Source: JAFAVN01 sp036378375 | GTDB lineage: Bacteria; Verrucomicrobiota; Verrucomicrobiia; Chthoniobacterales; JAFAMB01 | Length of the DNA: 8,570 nt | Direction of reading: 5' to 3' | Assembly: GCA_036378375.1 (NCBI GenBank) | Contig: DASUWQ010000589.1 | Location: forward strand, 1-8,570 | Shown here: piece by piece, positions 1 to 5,260 of the stretch | Position numbering within the stretch: the stretch's first letter is position 1 | How the letters are laid out: every line of letters starts with the position of its first letter | Notes under the pieces: generated by a model | Told to the model about the DNA's origin: nothing | Seen by the model: the letters and a program-made list of their open reading frames with translations, nothing else | Database searches by the model: none | Program-made: the position numbers and the translations under genes

Positions 1-2
1 CA

Positions 3-140
3 GCCGAGACAGTGAGTTTCAGTGACCTCATCCAGCTTGGTTCATTCGCGAAAGCGCGAGAAGCAGGCAAGCTTCGAATCGAAGGAAAAGACTACGTCGT
101 TCAAGATGGGGACGTGATGGAGTTTCGGTTCAACGTGTAA
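3..140 (+). CDS. ychF: YchF, redox-regulated ATPase / ribosome-binding GTPase-like protein, C-terminal end (partial)
   Basis: Only the last 45 codons are visible, open to the left edge and ending with TAA at 138-140. The frame ends with GKDYVVQDGDVMEFRFNV, the hallmark C-terminus of YchF/OLA1 (E. coli YchF ends in a near-identical GKDYIVKDGDVM..FNV). This is the TGS domain, whose last strand carries the FNV tail. YchF is a universally conserved Obg-related P-loop ATPase that binds ribosomes and acts in translation and stress response; its G domain and coiled coil lie outside the window. Nothing in the visible part looks broken. The next plus-strand gene starts about 260 bases downstream, so it probably does not belong to the same transcription unit. 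Confidence 0.93.
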   Translation, partial: AETVSFSDLIQLGSFAKAREAGKLRIEGKDYVVQDGDVMEFRFNV

Positions 141-397
141 GCAGCGTAGAAACGGCAGAGTTTCGATTTTACATCAGCAGCTATCTAATAGCCTTCAGTT
201 TTATCAAAAGGCATGTGTATCCGGCGAACGCTTACTAAAACATAACCCCAAAAATTATGTTTGGGCTAGTGAACAGGCGATAAATCAAGAGGCGTAGTCG
301 AAACCCGAACCGATATCTGCGTCCATCTGCGGTTCGCTTTCTGCCCGTTGAACGAACCCATTGCGTCTCCTGAAACCAACGATTACTTAGGTCCATA
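141..397. other. intergenic region with inverted repeats, no gene seen
   Basis: I see no convincing gene. AAACATAA (238-245) pairs with TTATGTTT (255-262). An overlapping alternative pairs CCCAAA with TTTGGG, so the two hairpins exclude each other. CGAACCG (306-312) pairs with CGGTTCG (330-336) around a 17-base loop. The first could lie in the 3' end of the ychF transcript, but it is AT-rich and lacks a T run, so I do not call it an intrinsic terminator. A 62-codon minus-strand frame here (235-423) has a composition unlike a protein. Confidence 0.4.
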
Positions 398-664
398 ATG
401 AATCGATTCTGTTTTCGAATCACATTCCAAAACGAAGACGCGGCGTTTTATCAGTTTCATGTGTTTCCGCCTGTCGTGCACATTCCGTGGGTCTCCGGTT
501 GGGCACGGAAACGAAACGCCAGTACGCAATTGATTCTGGTCGAGCTGAAAGAGGAAGAAGATCGTGATCGATTTTTGGAGCTTTGCTGCGAAAATCCACA
601 TGTTCTCAAGATCGAGGAAATCAGTGAGGACGAGTTCACGGCAACGCCTTCTCAAGCTATCTAA
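398..664 (+). CDS. small hypothetical protein (88 aa)
   Basis: I do not recognise this protein. It starts with ATG at 398 and has only a weak upstream purine stretch (TTAGG). It reads as a compact soluble alpha/beta protein: a strand near residues 4-10 (FCFRITF), an aromatic/proline-rich middle (FHVFPPVVHIPWVSGW, about 20-35), a strand LILVEL (45-50), a charged helix KEEEDRDRFLELCCEN (51-66), then a strand VLKIEEI (69-75). There is no signal peptide or membrane segment. Its stop lies 12 bases before the HPr start, so the two are probably co-transcribed. The beta-alpha-beta look and the spacing support a real gene; the lack of a recognisable family is the main doubt. Confidence 0.55.
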   Translation: MNRFCFRITFQNEDAAFYQFHVFPPVVHIPWVSGWARKRNASTQLILVELKEEEDRDRFLELCCENPHVLKIEEISEDEFTATPSQAI

Positions 665-676
665 ACCTGTTGGACC

Positions 677-976
677 ATGTCTGGGAAACCGCGGCCGAAC
701 TCAATCAAGCTAAGCCGGAAGATGCAGGTAACCAATTCGACTGGCCTGCATGCTCGCCCGACCAGCGAGCTGGTTCGTTGCGCGATGCGTTTTAAGAGCG
801 CGATTACGCTGGAGGCAAATGGGCGTCTTTGTTCGGCGATCAGCATTATGGATATCATGACTGCCGATATTCGGTCCGGTGCAGAAATTCTGGTTACCGC
901 CGAAGGTCCGGACGCCGACCACGCCTTGGATGCGATCCAGAAATGCTTAGCCGAGATGGAAAAGAAAGGGCTGTGA
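677..976 (+). CDS. HPr-family phosphocarrier protein
   Basis: HPr takes a phosphate from phosphoenolpyruvate via Enzyme I on an active-site histidine and passes it to PTS EIIA proteins or regulatory targets in the cytoplasm. The active-site motif NSTGLHARP is at residues 20-28, with His25 matching His15 of classical HPr and Arg27 matching Arg17. The second signature SISIMDIM-like stretch places Ser56 exactly 31 residues after the histidine, where Bacillus HPr has regulatory Ser46, so an HPr kinase/phosphorylase could act on it. The family ending GAEILVTAEGPDADHALDAI follows. The ATG at 677 gives 99 residues with about ten extra at the N-terminus. The next ATG (722) would leave only nine residues before the histidine, which is too few, so 677 is preferred. 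No sugar PTS gene is visible nearby, so a regulatory (NPr-like) role is possible. Confidence 0.9.
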   Translation: MSGKPRPNSIKLSRKMQVTNSTGLHARPTSELVRCAMRFKSAITLEANGRLCSAISIMDIMTADIRSGAEILVTAEGPDADHALDAIQKCLAEMEKKGL

Positions 977-981
977 GGAGG
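975..981 (+). promoter_or_regulatory. strong Shine-Dalgarno-like GAGGAGG overlapping the HPr stop, without a start codon at normal distance
   Basis: GAGGAGG overlaps the HPr stop codon (974-976). No ATG, GTG or TTG in the antiporter frame lies 5-12 bases downstream; the first usable start is the GTG at 1009, 27 bases away. It may be the original ribosome-binding site of the antiporter gene, displaced by the repeat-rich stretch that follows, or chance purine richness. Confidence 0.35.
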
Positions 982-1008
982 ACGAGCCCCGAACCCTGAA
1001 ACCCAATT

Positions 1009-1035
1009 GTGAAAGGTGAAGGTGAAAATGAAAGG
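1009..1035. repeat. left arm of an inverted heptad array (TGAAAGG-like units)
   Basis: Four successive units read TGAAAGG, TGAAGG, TGAAAA and TGAAAGG between 1010 and 1035. They are the reverse complement, with two shortened units, of the CCTTTCA array at 1131-1165. The arm overlaps the proposed GTG start of the antiporter frame. Confidence 0.75.
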
Positions 1036-2679
1036 CACCTCCGGCGCCCTGAAACCGGCGGACCCGGTAGAACTTATACGACCCTGAGTCCGGACAATCG
1101 ACAGCCCCACCGATCGCTCGACATCGGCAACCTTTCACCTTTCACCTTTCACTTTTCACCTTTCACTTCCCGCCTTCGCAGCTTTCGGCGCGTACTTCTG
1201 CTGCTCTGTTGCCTAGCACTCTCATCCACCGCCCACGCCGCGGGTGGCGCCAGCGGACTAGCTTACCCGGTAGACCCGGCTAGCTATCATGATGATGATG
1301 TGACTTTCATGCCGGCGAAACTCTGGGGCCGCGTTCAAAGCGAACCGCTTAACCTGATCGCCACCGTCATTTTCGCGTTAGCGATCGTTCACACTTTTTT
1401 GGCTGCCCAATTCCAGAAGCGTTCGCATGCTTTTGAACACCGATTGTTACGTCTCGAGGAAGAGGCGGCTGCCCCCAATGCAACCGTCCCGCAGGAGAAA
1501 CGGGATCATCTGATCTTCTGGGCTGAGTTCTACCATTTTATGGGGGAGATCGAAGCGGTGTTCGGCATCTGGTTGATTCCGCTCTTCATCGCCATCATCC
1601 TATTCAAGGGCTGGGGCGCCATGGTCGACTATGTCGGACATGTTAACGTCGCCGACGCCGTCTTTGTCGTCGTTATCATGGCGATCTCCGGATCGCTCCC
1701 TATCCTGCGCTTGGCTGAAATTGCGATCTCGCAAGTGGCCAAGCTCGGCCGAAGTTCCCCCGCAGCCCTGTGGATGTCGATCTTAACCATCGGCCCAATA
1801 TTGGGTTCATTTATTACCGAACCGGCCGCGATGACTATTTGCGCTTTGTTGCTCCGGCACCGCTTCTATAATCTGCATCCGAACGGCCGTTTGAAGTATG
1901 CCACCCTCGGCTTGCTCTTCGTCAATATTTCTGTTGGCGGTACGCTAACTCATTTCGCAGCTCCCCCGGTGGTACTCGCGGCCAGCGCATGGAAATGGAA
2001 CATGCCTTTCATGGCGGCGAACTTTGGCTGGAAAGCCGTCATCGCCATCATTATCTCAAACGTTTTTTATTGGCTCGCCTTTCGAAAAGAGTTCAACCGG
2101 CTCCGCCAAGAACAGCCTGGATTTAGAGATGAAGAAGATCGAAGGAGAGTCCCGTGGTCGATCACGGTGATTCACCTTTTGTTCCTGGCCTGGACCGTTC
2201 TTAATGCGCACTACCCGGTGCTCGTTGTACTCGGTTTTCTTTTCTTCCTCGCATTTGTTTCGGCCACTCGTCACAACCAGCAAGGGATCGCTTTGCGTCC
2301 TCCTCTCTTAGTAGGATTCTTCTTGGCCTCCCTGGTCATCCACGGCGGCTGCCAGTCCTGGTGGATTGGTCCCGTCCTCAAAGAGCTTAGTCAATGGCCG
2401 TTGATGCTCTGCGCTACGGTTCTCACCGCATTCAATGATAACGCGGCGATTACTTACCTCGCTACCTTGGTTCCAGGATTCGCCGATGCTTCTCGTTACG
2501 CGGTTATGGCCGGCGCTCTCACCGGTGGGGGACTAACCGTGATTGCCAATGCCCCCAATCCGGCTGGTCAGAGCATCCTTGCTACGCGCTTCGGCGAAGC
2601 CGGTATCTCGCCGCTCGGCCTATTGCTGGCTGCGCTGACACCGACCGTGATTGTGGGGCTGGCCTTTATGTTGTTGTGA
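1009..2679 (+). CDS. putative Na+/H+ antiporter (PF07399-like), signal peptide plus multi-spanning membrane protein
   Basis: This is a membrane exchanger of the Na_H_antiport_3 type (putative Na+/H+ antiporter of Chlamydiae and other PVC bacteria); I recognise the family from motifs, not a search. Residues 55-77 form a signal sequence (RLRSFRR, hydrophobic run, AHA cleavage motif). A conserved lead-in YPVDPASYHDDD and QSEPLNLIATVIFALAIVHTF (about 110-130) follows. Further spans include the one carrying SFITEPAA (Glu271) and the core motifs TAFNDNAAITYL (473-484, Asp477) and TGGGLTVIANAPNPAGQ (505-521). About a dozen spans can be counted, and the C-terminus is intact. The start is uncertain. 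GTG 1009 is the only ATG/GTG/TTG between the in-frame stop at 997 and the signal peptide, yet residues 1-54 are encoded by heptad repeats and low-complexity DNA and look unlike protein. A non-canonical CTG start is the alternative. Confidence 0.85.
   Translation: MKGEGENERHLRRPETGGPGRTYTTLSPDNRQPHRSLDIGNLSPFTFHFSPFTSRLRSFRRVLLLLCCLALSSTAHAAGGASGLAYPVDPASYHDDDVTFMPAKLWGRVQSEPLNLIATVIFALAIVHTFLAAQFQKRSHAFEHRLLRLEEEAAAPNATVPQEKRDHLIFWAEFYHFMGEIEAVFGIWLIPLFIAIILFKGWGAMVDYVGHVNVADAVFVVVIMAISGSLPILRLAEIAISQVAKLGRSSPAALWMSILTIGPILGSFITEPAAMTICALLLRHRFYNLHPNGRLKYATLGLLFVNISVGGTLTHFAAPPVVLAASAWKWNMPFMAANFGWKAVIAIIISNVFYWLAFRKEFNRLRQEQPGFRDEEDRRRVPWSITVIHLLFLAWTVLNAHYPVLVVLGFLFFLAFVSATRHNQQGIALRPPLLVGFFLASLVIHGGCQSWWIGPVLKELSQWPLMLCATVLTAFNDNAAITYLATLVPGFADASRYAVMAGALTGGGLTVIANAPNPAGQSILATRFGEAGISPLGLLLAALTPTVIVGLAFMLL
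1131..1165. repeat. tandem heptanucleotide repeat, five copies of CCTTTCA
   Basis: Five contiguous 7-base units are seen: CCTTTCA three times, CTTTTCA once, CCTTTCA once. The array lies just upstream of the antiporter signal peptide and is the right arm of an inverted pair with 1009-1035, enclosing about 95 bases. A unit of seven is not a multiple of three, so any gain or loss of one unit would shift the reading frame between GTG 1009 and the antiporter body. Whether the array varies cannot be told from one sequence. Confidence 0.85.
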
Positions 2680-2764
2680 CTCCCTAAATCAAAATCCGTA
2701 CGCCGCCCGCTCGACGGAGACTGGATCAGACTAGCGGGATTTAGTTGGATACGAAACGTATTAT

Positions 2765-2881
2765 CTACTGCCCGCCGCTTGCCTTGAGCTTAGCAGCTTC
2801 CGCCTGGTAAGTCGTTACTTCGGGATATGGACAAAGCTCCCTAAAAACTGAGCTGTGCGGGACCTTGACATCGCGAACCGC
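2765..2881 (-). pseudogene. possible C-terminal gene remnant, 38 codons, unrecognised (ends LCPYPEV..ASGGQ)
   Basis: Reading the minus strand from 2881 gives 38 sense codons, then TAG at 2765-2767. The frame is closed upstream by TGA (2882-2884) and has no start codon. The text looks like real protein: AVRDVKVPHSSVFREL followed by CPYPEVTTYQ and AEAAKLKASGGQ. An LCPYP motif close to a C-terminus recalls tannase/feruloyl-esterase-like proteins, but this is a weak visual resemblance and I do not assign a family. It could be the tail of a deleted gene, or a dispersed non-coding sequence that happens to stay open. Confidence 0.3.
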
Positions 2882-2900
2882 TCAAGGTTGTAGACCTAAC

Positions 2901-2921
2901 GCTGGATTCCGGCTTTCCAGC
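2901..2921. other. compact hairpin GCTGGA-N9-TCCAGC
   Basis: GCTGGA at 2901-2906 pairs with TCCAGC at 2916-2921 around a nine-base loop. It lies upstream of the HNH gene and is followed by a C-rich run, not by Ts. It may be a small transcript structure or part of a dispersed repeat. Confidence 0.4.
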
Positions 2922-3011
2922 CCCCTCTCTCCTCGCGGGTTCGCGCCGTGGTTTGGACGTGTCGGATGGCGCCTTGCGACTGAGATATAAGAACATTTGT
3001 TATTTTTGTTC

Positions 3012-3041
3012 TTGCCTTAGGCAAAATCCTCGCCATATATT
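3012..3041 (+). promoter_or_regulatory. candidate sigma70-type promoter for the HNH-SUKH pair
   Basis: TTGCCT (3012-3017) and TATATT (3036-3041) are separated by 18 bases inside a locally AT-rich stretch (about 2990-3075). Transcription would begin near 3048 and give a leader of about 70 bases before the ATG at 3118. This supports 3118 over the upstream TTG at 2953 as the gene start. Confidence 0.4.
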
Positions 3042-3117
3042 CACAACATTCCTTTCTAATGTTTTGATATTCGGTTTGCGCCCCACGATTCTTTCATCCT
3101 CATCCCGCTCCCAAAAT

Positions 3118-4200
3118 ATGCGCTCTTCTAAACAGCAACCGCCTCCTCCGCCTCGTCAGGAGATGATCGATGCAGTGGCCGAAGCGATTCGCCAATTTGA
3201 AAAATTAGCAGCGGACCCGGACGTAGTAGCCGCTTGTCCAGAGCTACCCGGTGTCGTTCTTGACCGGATCATGGGCCGATGCCTAGATCGCAAAGGCGAA
3301 GAATACAAGACCACCGTTAAAGACTACGAAAATATCAGGCACGAATATCTCCAGGCTCTAGTCGGCCATCCTATCGGCCGTACTTTAGCCCTGCTCGCGG
3401 TGGGAACGGACGGAGTTAAACTGATGGAAGCAGGTCGAAGTCCATCCACGCTCGTCGACACGGCTGCTCCGCCCGAACGCGCCGTACGTGGCAGGCAGGT
3501 CGCTTATAATTGTCATCACGTAATTCCGAAAAGCGTCGGTGTTGCCGACGGCAAAGCTGCCATCAATCATCCACGTAATTTCGTAATCGCTAACACGACG
3601 CGCCGGGGCCGGGATCAATCTCAAAACCCGCACCACCTTTGGCATAGTTTGTTGCTCCATCCGCAAACTCATAACGCACCAAACGGTGAGATCCCGATCT
3701 ATGTGGTTCGGCCGTTGTTCCCGTTTTACCCGCCGATTACCCAAGGATTCAAAACCGCTGAAGCACTTCGGGAACACCTCAAGAATCTCGGGGCACCTCC
3801 CTTACCGGAGGTCTGGGAAAAGCGTATACTCGCCTTCTCCAAAGCCGCCGGACACCGCGCTTACTCTGTGCCGAAGGAATTCCATGAGATTACCCGCGCT
3901 TTCGGTGAACTTTATACCAAAAAGAACAAGGAAGAACCGGCTCAGGCGGCGGCGCGAGACGCCCTCGCTCAAAAGGTTGAAAAGATTTCTGCCGAATGGC
4001 TTCCAGGCGATGCCTACGTTAACGGACGACAGCTCGGCCCCGATCACGTCCCTAAGCATAAGCTGCCCGTGGCTGATTCAAGCCTCGCTGCTGCTCCGGA
4101 AACACCGCTTCCGGAAAAAACAAAATCGAATCGAAAACGAACCCACCACAAAATCCCAGCCGGACCAAAGGTAAACGCCGGCACTATCGCGAAAGTTTAG
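3118..4200 (+). CDS. HNH-like nuclease domain protein, putative toxin/effector
   Basis: This is a 360-residue protein with a likely metal-dependent nuclease (beta-beta-alpha metal finger) core. The order is: a proline run (residues 8-12); a helical N-terminal domain (about 14-120); the core YNCHHVIPKSVG with His133/His134; NHPRNFVIANT with Asn154; then PHHLWHSLLLHPQTH with His172, His173, His176, His181 and His185. This is the H..N..H layout of HNH enzymes, although the Asn-to-His spacing is longer than the simplest type. A distinctive IPIYVVRPLFPFYPPIT follows, then a charged helical region and a basic tail (KTKSNRKRTHHKIP). There is no signal peptide, Rhs, PAAR or VgrG part. ATG 3118 is chosen because the frame upstream, back to TTG 2953, does not look like protein and holds a likely promoter. 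The SUKH-like gene begins two bases after the stop, suggesting a toxin with its immunity protein. DNA as substrate is inferred. Confidence 0.72.
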   Translation: MRSSKQQPPPPPRQEMIDAVAEAIRQFEKLAADPDVVAACPELPGVVLDRIMGRCLDRKGEEYKTTVKDYENIRHEYLQALVGHPIGRTLALLAVGTDGVKLMEAGRSPSTLVDTAAPPERAVRGRQVAYNCHHVIPKSVGVADGKAAINHPRNFVIANTTRRGRDQSQNPHHLWHSLLLHPQTHNAPNGEIPIYVVRPLFPFYPPITQGFKTAEALREHLKNLGAPPLPEVWEKRILAFSKAAGHRAYSVPKEFHEITRAFGELYTKKNKEEPAQAAARDALAQKVEKISAEWLPGDAYVNGRQLGPDHVPKHKLPVADSSLAAAPETPLPEKTKSNRKRTHHKIPAGPKVNAGTIAKV

Positions 4201-4202
4201 TT

Positions 4203-4805
4203 ATGAACCTCGACACGGACCTCTTGCGCGAGCTCAGCGATCTTTTTGTAGGCGATCTTCGAGCTTCTCAATATTACAATCAATTATCTTCCGATGAACG
4301 AGCCAACCTCGAACATCGTCTGGCTAGAGATGCCGCTCGGGGCAGCCGCCCGCTTCTGCCCGGAGCTCTGCCCGAAGACATCGAACGAACAGAACACGCT
4401 GCCCGGGATGAACTAGGAATCGACTTGCCAACCGAACTTTGCGAGATCTTCGCAGAGGTAGACGGGTTCTCGGAAAATGGAGTGAGCCTGTACGGAGCTG
4501 AGCAAGATCTTCCTGATGAACAGGCGTACGGCCCCACGCTCGTTGCTGAAAATCTTTCACTCTGGTCCCTTCTGCCGGAGACTGCTGAGAAATACCTTTT
4601 TATCGGCGACTCGGATCTTTGGTACTTCGGGTTCGATTTAGGAACGAAGCAATATGTGGTCCTATCGCGCTCTACGCTGGACCCGGTTCATTCGTTCGGT
4701 TCGGTCGCGGAAATGGTAAACGATATGTTAAAGCAGGCTCTGCGAATTGACCTCGACGGGGAAACTGATTCGACCCCTGTTCCCAATGACGCGGCCGACC
4801 GCTGA
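4203..4805 (+). CDS. SUKH (SMI1/KNR4)-like protein, putative immunity protein
   Basis: This is a 200-residue acidic cytoplasmic protein with the pattern of the SUKH superfamily, whose bacterial members commonly neutralise nuclease toxins encoded next to them. The visible signatures are: a helix then ELGIDLPTELCEIFAEVDGFS (70-90, the 'LG..LP..l...~nG' motif); YLFIGDSDLWYFGFDLGT (131-148), the central strand pair with the family's 'gd..~y.fDl' pattern; KQYVVLSR (149-156); and the closing FGSVAEMVNDML (165-176), where the family has its 'fasfeefl..ll' helix. An N-terminal helical extension of about 50 residues and an unstructured tail flank the domain. Its ATG lies two bases after the nuclease stop with no Shine-Dalgarno, so translation is probably coupled. 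Acidity against a basic-tailed nuclease fits direct binding. The family call is by eye. Confidence 0.72.
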   Translation: MNLDTDLLRELSDLFVGDLRASQYYNQLSSDERANLEHRLARDAARGSRPLLPGALPEDIERTEHAARDELGIDLPTELCEIFAEVDGFSENGVSLYGAEQDLPDEQAYGPTLVAENLSLWSLLPETAEKYLFIGDSDLWYFGFDLGTKQYVVLSRSTLDPVHSFGSVAEMVNDMLKQALRIDLDGETDSTPVPNDAADR

Positions 4806-5133
4806 GTTTCCGCCGGGTATTTCTATCTTCTGCGATGGAATTATCTCCTCCAGAGCCCCGTAACCGGCGCCGTTTTAATAGCCTGGCTAGGAAGAAGCAT
4901 CGATTTGCCAAACGACTCAGATTTCTTCTCCTGAGTCTCAAAATGATCGATGCCTTTGGTCCACCGATCGAAAAATTGCTGTTGGCGTTGATCCAAGAAT
5001 GTATTGGCCAGATTTGGCCCGAACCGAACCGCCCCTCCCCGAGCGCAGACCCGTGCGCACGTCGACGAACCATTTCTGTCACTCCCCGCATGCGATCGGG
5101 AACGCGCCCGGGATTTTGATGGAGGTGGCTTGT
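4806..5133. other. region between the SUKH-like gene and the REP island, coding status unclear
   Basis: Both strands hold open frames of about 95-140 codons here. The plus-strand frame 4835-5119 (94 codons) has a basic start with a leucine-rich amphipathic stretch (about residues 24-60), then arginine/proline-rich text. The minus-strand frames 4672-5091 and 4841-5164 are arginine-rich. None matches a family I know and none has a good ribosome-binding site. I see no terminator. It may be decayed coding DNA between the pair and the REP island. Confidence 0.4.
4835..5119 (+). CDS. doubtful small hypothetical protein (94 aa)
   Basis: An ATG at 4835, 29 bases after the SUKH-like stop and in the same direction, opens 94 codons. 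Residues 9-30 are strongly basic, 31-62 form a hydrophobic/amphipathic stretch (LLLSLKMIDAFG, KLLLALIQECIGQIW), and the last 30 are Pro/Arg/Ser-rich and disordered-looking. There is no recognisable family and no Shine-Dalgarno. Position favours a third gene of the toxin unit; composition favours chance. Confidence 0.22.
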   Translation: MELSPPEPRNRRRFNSLARKKHRFAKRLRFLLLSLKMIDAFGPPIEKLLLALIQECIGQIWPEPNRPSPSADPCARRRTISVTPRMRSGTRPGF

Positions 5134-5161
5134 AGCTCCGTAGGAGCGATATCTTTATAGC
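5134..5161 (+). repeat. REP unit F1 (module A, forward)
   Basis: The unit reads AGCTCCGTAGGAGCGATAT followed by CTTTATAGC. GCTCC-GTA-GGAGC is a perfect five-pair hairpin with a three-base loop. It shares the tail TTTATAGCCATACG with F2. It is the first of three forward units upstream of the Y1 transposase gene. Confidence 0.85.
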
Positions 5162-5184
5162 CATACGCGTCCGAATACCCGTGC

Positions 5185-5213
5185 AGCTCCGGTAAGAGCG
5201 ACATATTTATAGC
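5185..5213 (+). repeat. REP unit F2 (module A, forward, diverged)
   Basis: AGCTCCGGTAAGAGCGACAT plus ATTTATAGC. One inserted G and one G-to-A change weaken the hairpin relative to F1, but the tail is intact. Confidence 0.8.
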
Positions 5214-5237
5214 CATACGGCAACCAGAAAGACGCCA

Positions 5238-5258
5238 AGCTCCGTAGGAGCGACATAG
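5238..5258 (+). repeat. REP unit F3 adjoining the transposase start
   Basis: AGCTCCGTAGGAGCGACAT plus AG ends two bases before the transposase ATG at 5261. Its 3' hairpin arm (AGGAG, 5246-5250) doubles as a Shine-Dalgarno sequence. F5 in module B stands in the same place before the remnant frame. Confidence 0.88.
5246..5250 (+). promoter_or_regulatory. Shine-Dalgarno of the Y1 transposase, inside REP hairpin F3
   Basis: AGGAG lies ten bases before ATG 5261 and forms the right arm of the GCTCC-GTA-GGAGC stem. When the hairpin forms in RNA, the ribosome-binding site would be sequestered. This is one of the few good Shine-Dalgarno sites in the window. Confidence 0.6.
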
Positions 5259-5260
5259 AA

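Larger units (their letters stand above)
2680..2952. other. intergenic region after the antiporter: hairpins and a protein-like remnant
   Basis: No intact gene is visible. The region has a long-loop inverted repeat CCCGCT/AGCGGG (2706-2711, 2733-2738), the minus-strand remnant listed separately, ACCTTGA/TCAAGGT (2862-2868, 2882-2888) and the compact GCTGGA/TCCAGC hairpin at 2901-2921. None has the T run of an intrinsic terminator. Confidence 0.45.

Noticed and set aside
235..423. 62-codon minus-strand frame after ychF
   Set aside because: Arg/Phe-rich text with no domain and no ribosome-binding site; it overlaps the start of the 88-residue gene.
661..1110. 149-codon minus-strand open frame over HPr
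   Set aside because: It is antiparallel to a clear HPr gene, and its text has no family features; it is open only because of codon bias on the other strand.
2706..2738. Intrinsic terminator after the antiporter
   Set aside because: The six-pair stem has a 21-base loop and no T run.
2865..2894. TTGACA followed 18 bases later by TGTAGA as a promoter
   Set aside because: The -35 is perfect but overlaps an inverted repeat, the -10 is poor, and it is over 200 bases from the next start; the 3012-3041 candidate is better placed.
2953..3117. N-terminal extension of the HNH protein from TTG 2953
   Set aside because: The 55 extra residues are Cys/Ser/Phe-rich and not protein-like, and the DNA carries a likely promoter; ATG 3118 fits better.
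3385..3777. 130-codon minus-strand frame opposite the HNH core
   Set aside because: It lies opposite the conserved histidine motifs and looks like their antisense reading.
3686..4174. 162-codon plus-strand frame inside the HNH gene
   Set aside because: Serine/arginine/proline-rich shadow in another frame of the nuclease gene; no start signal and no recognisable domain.
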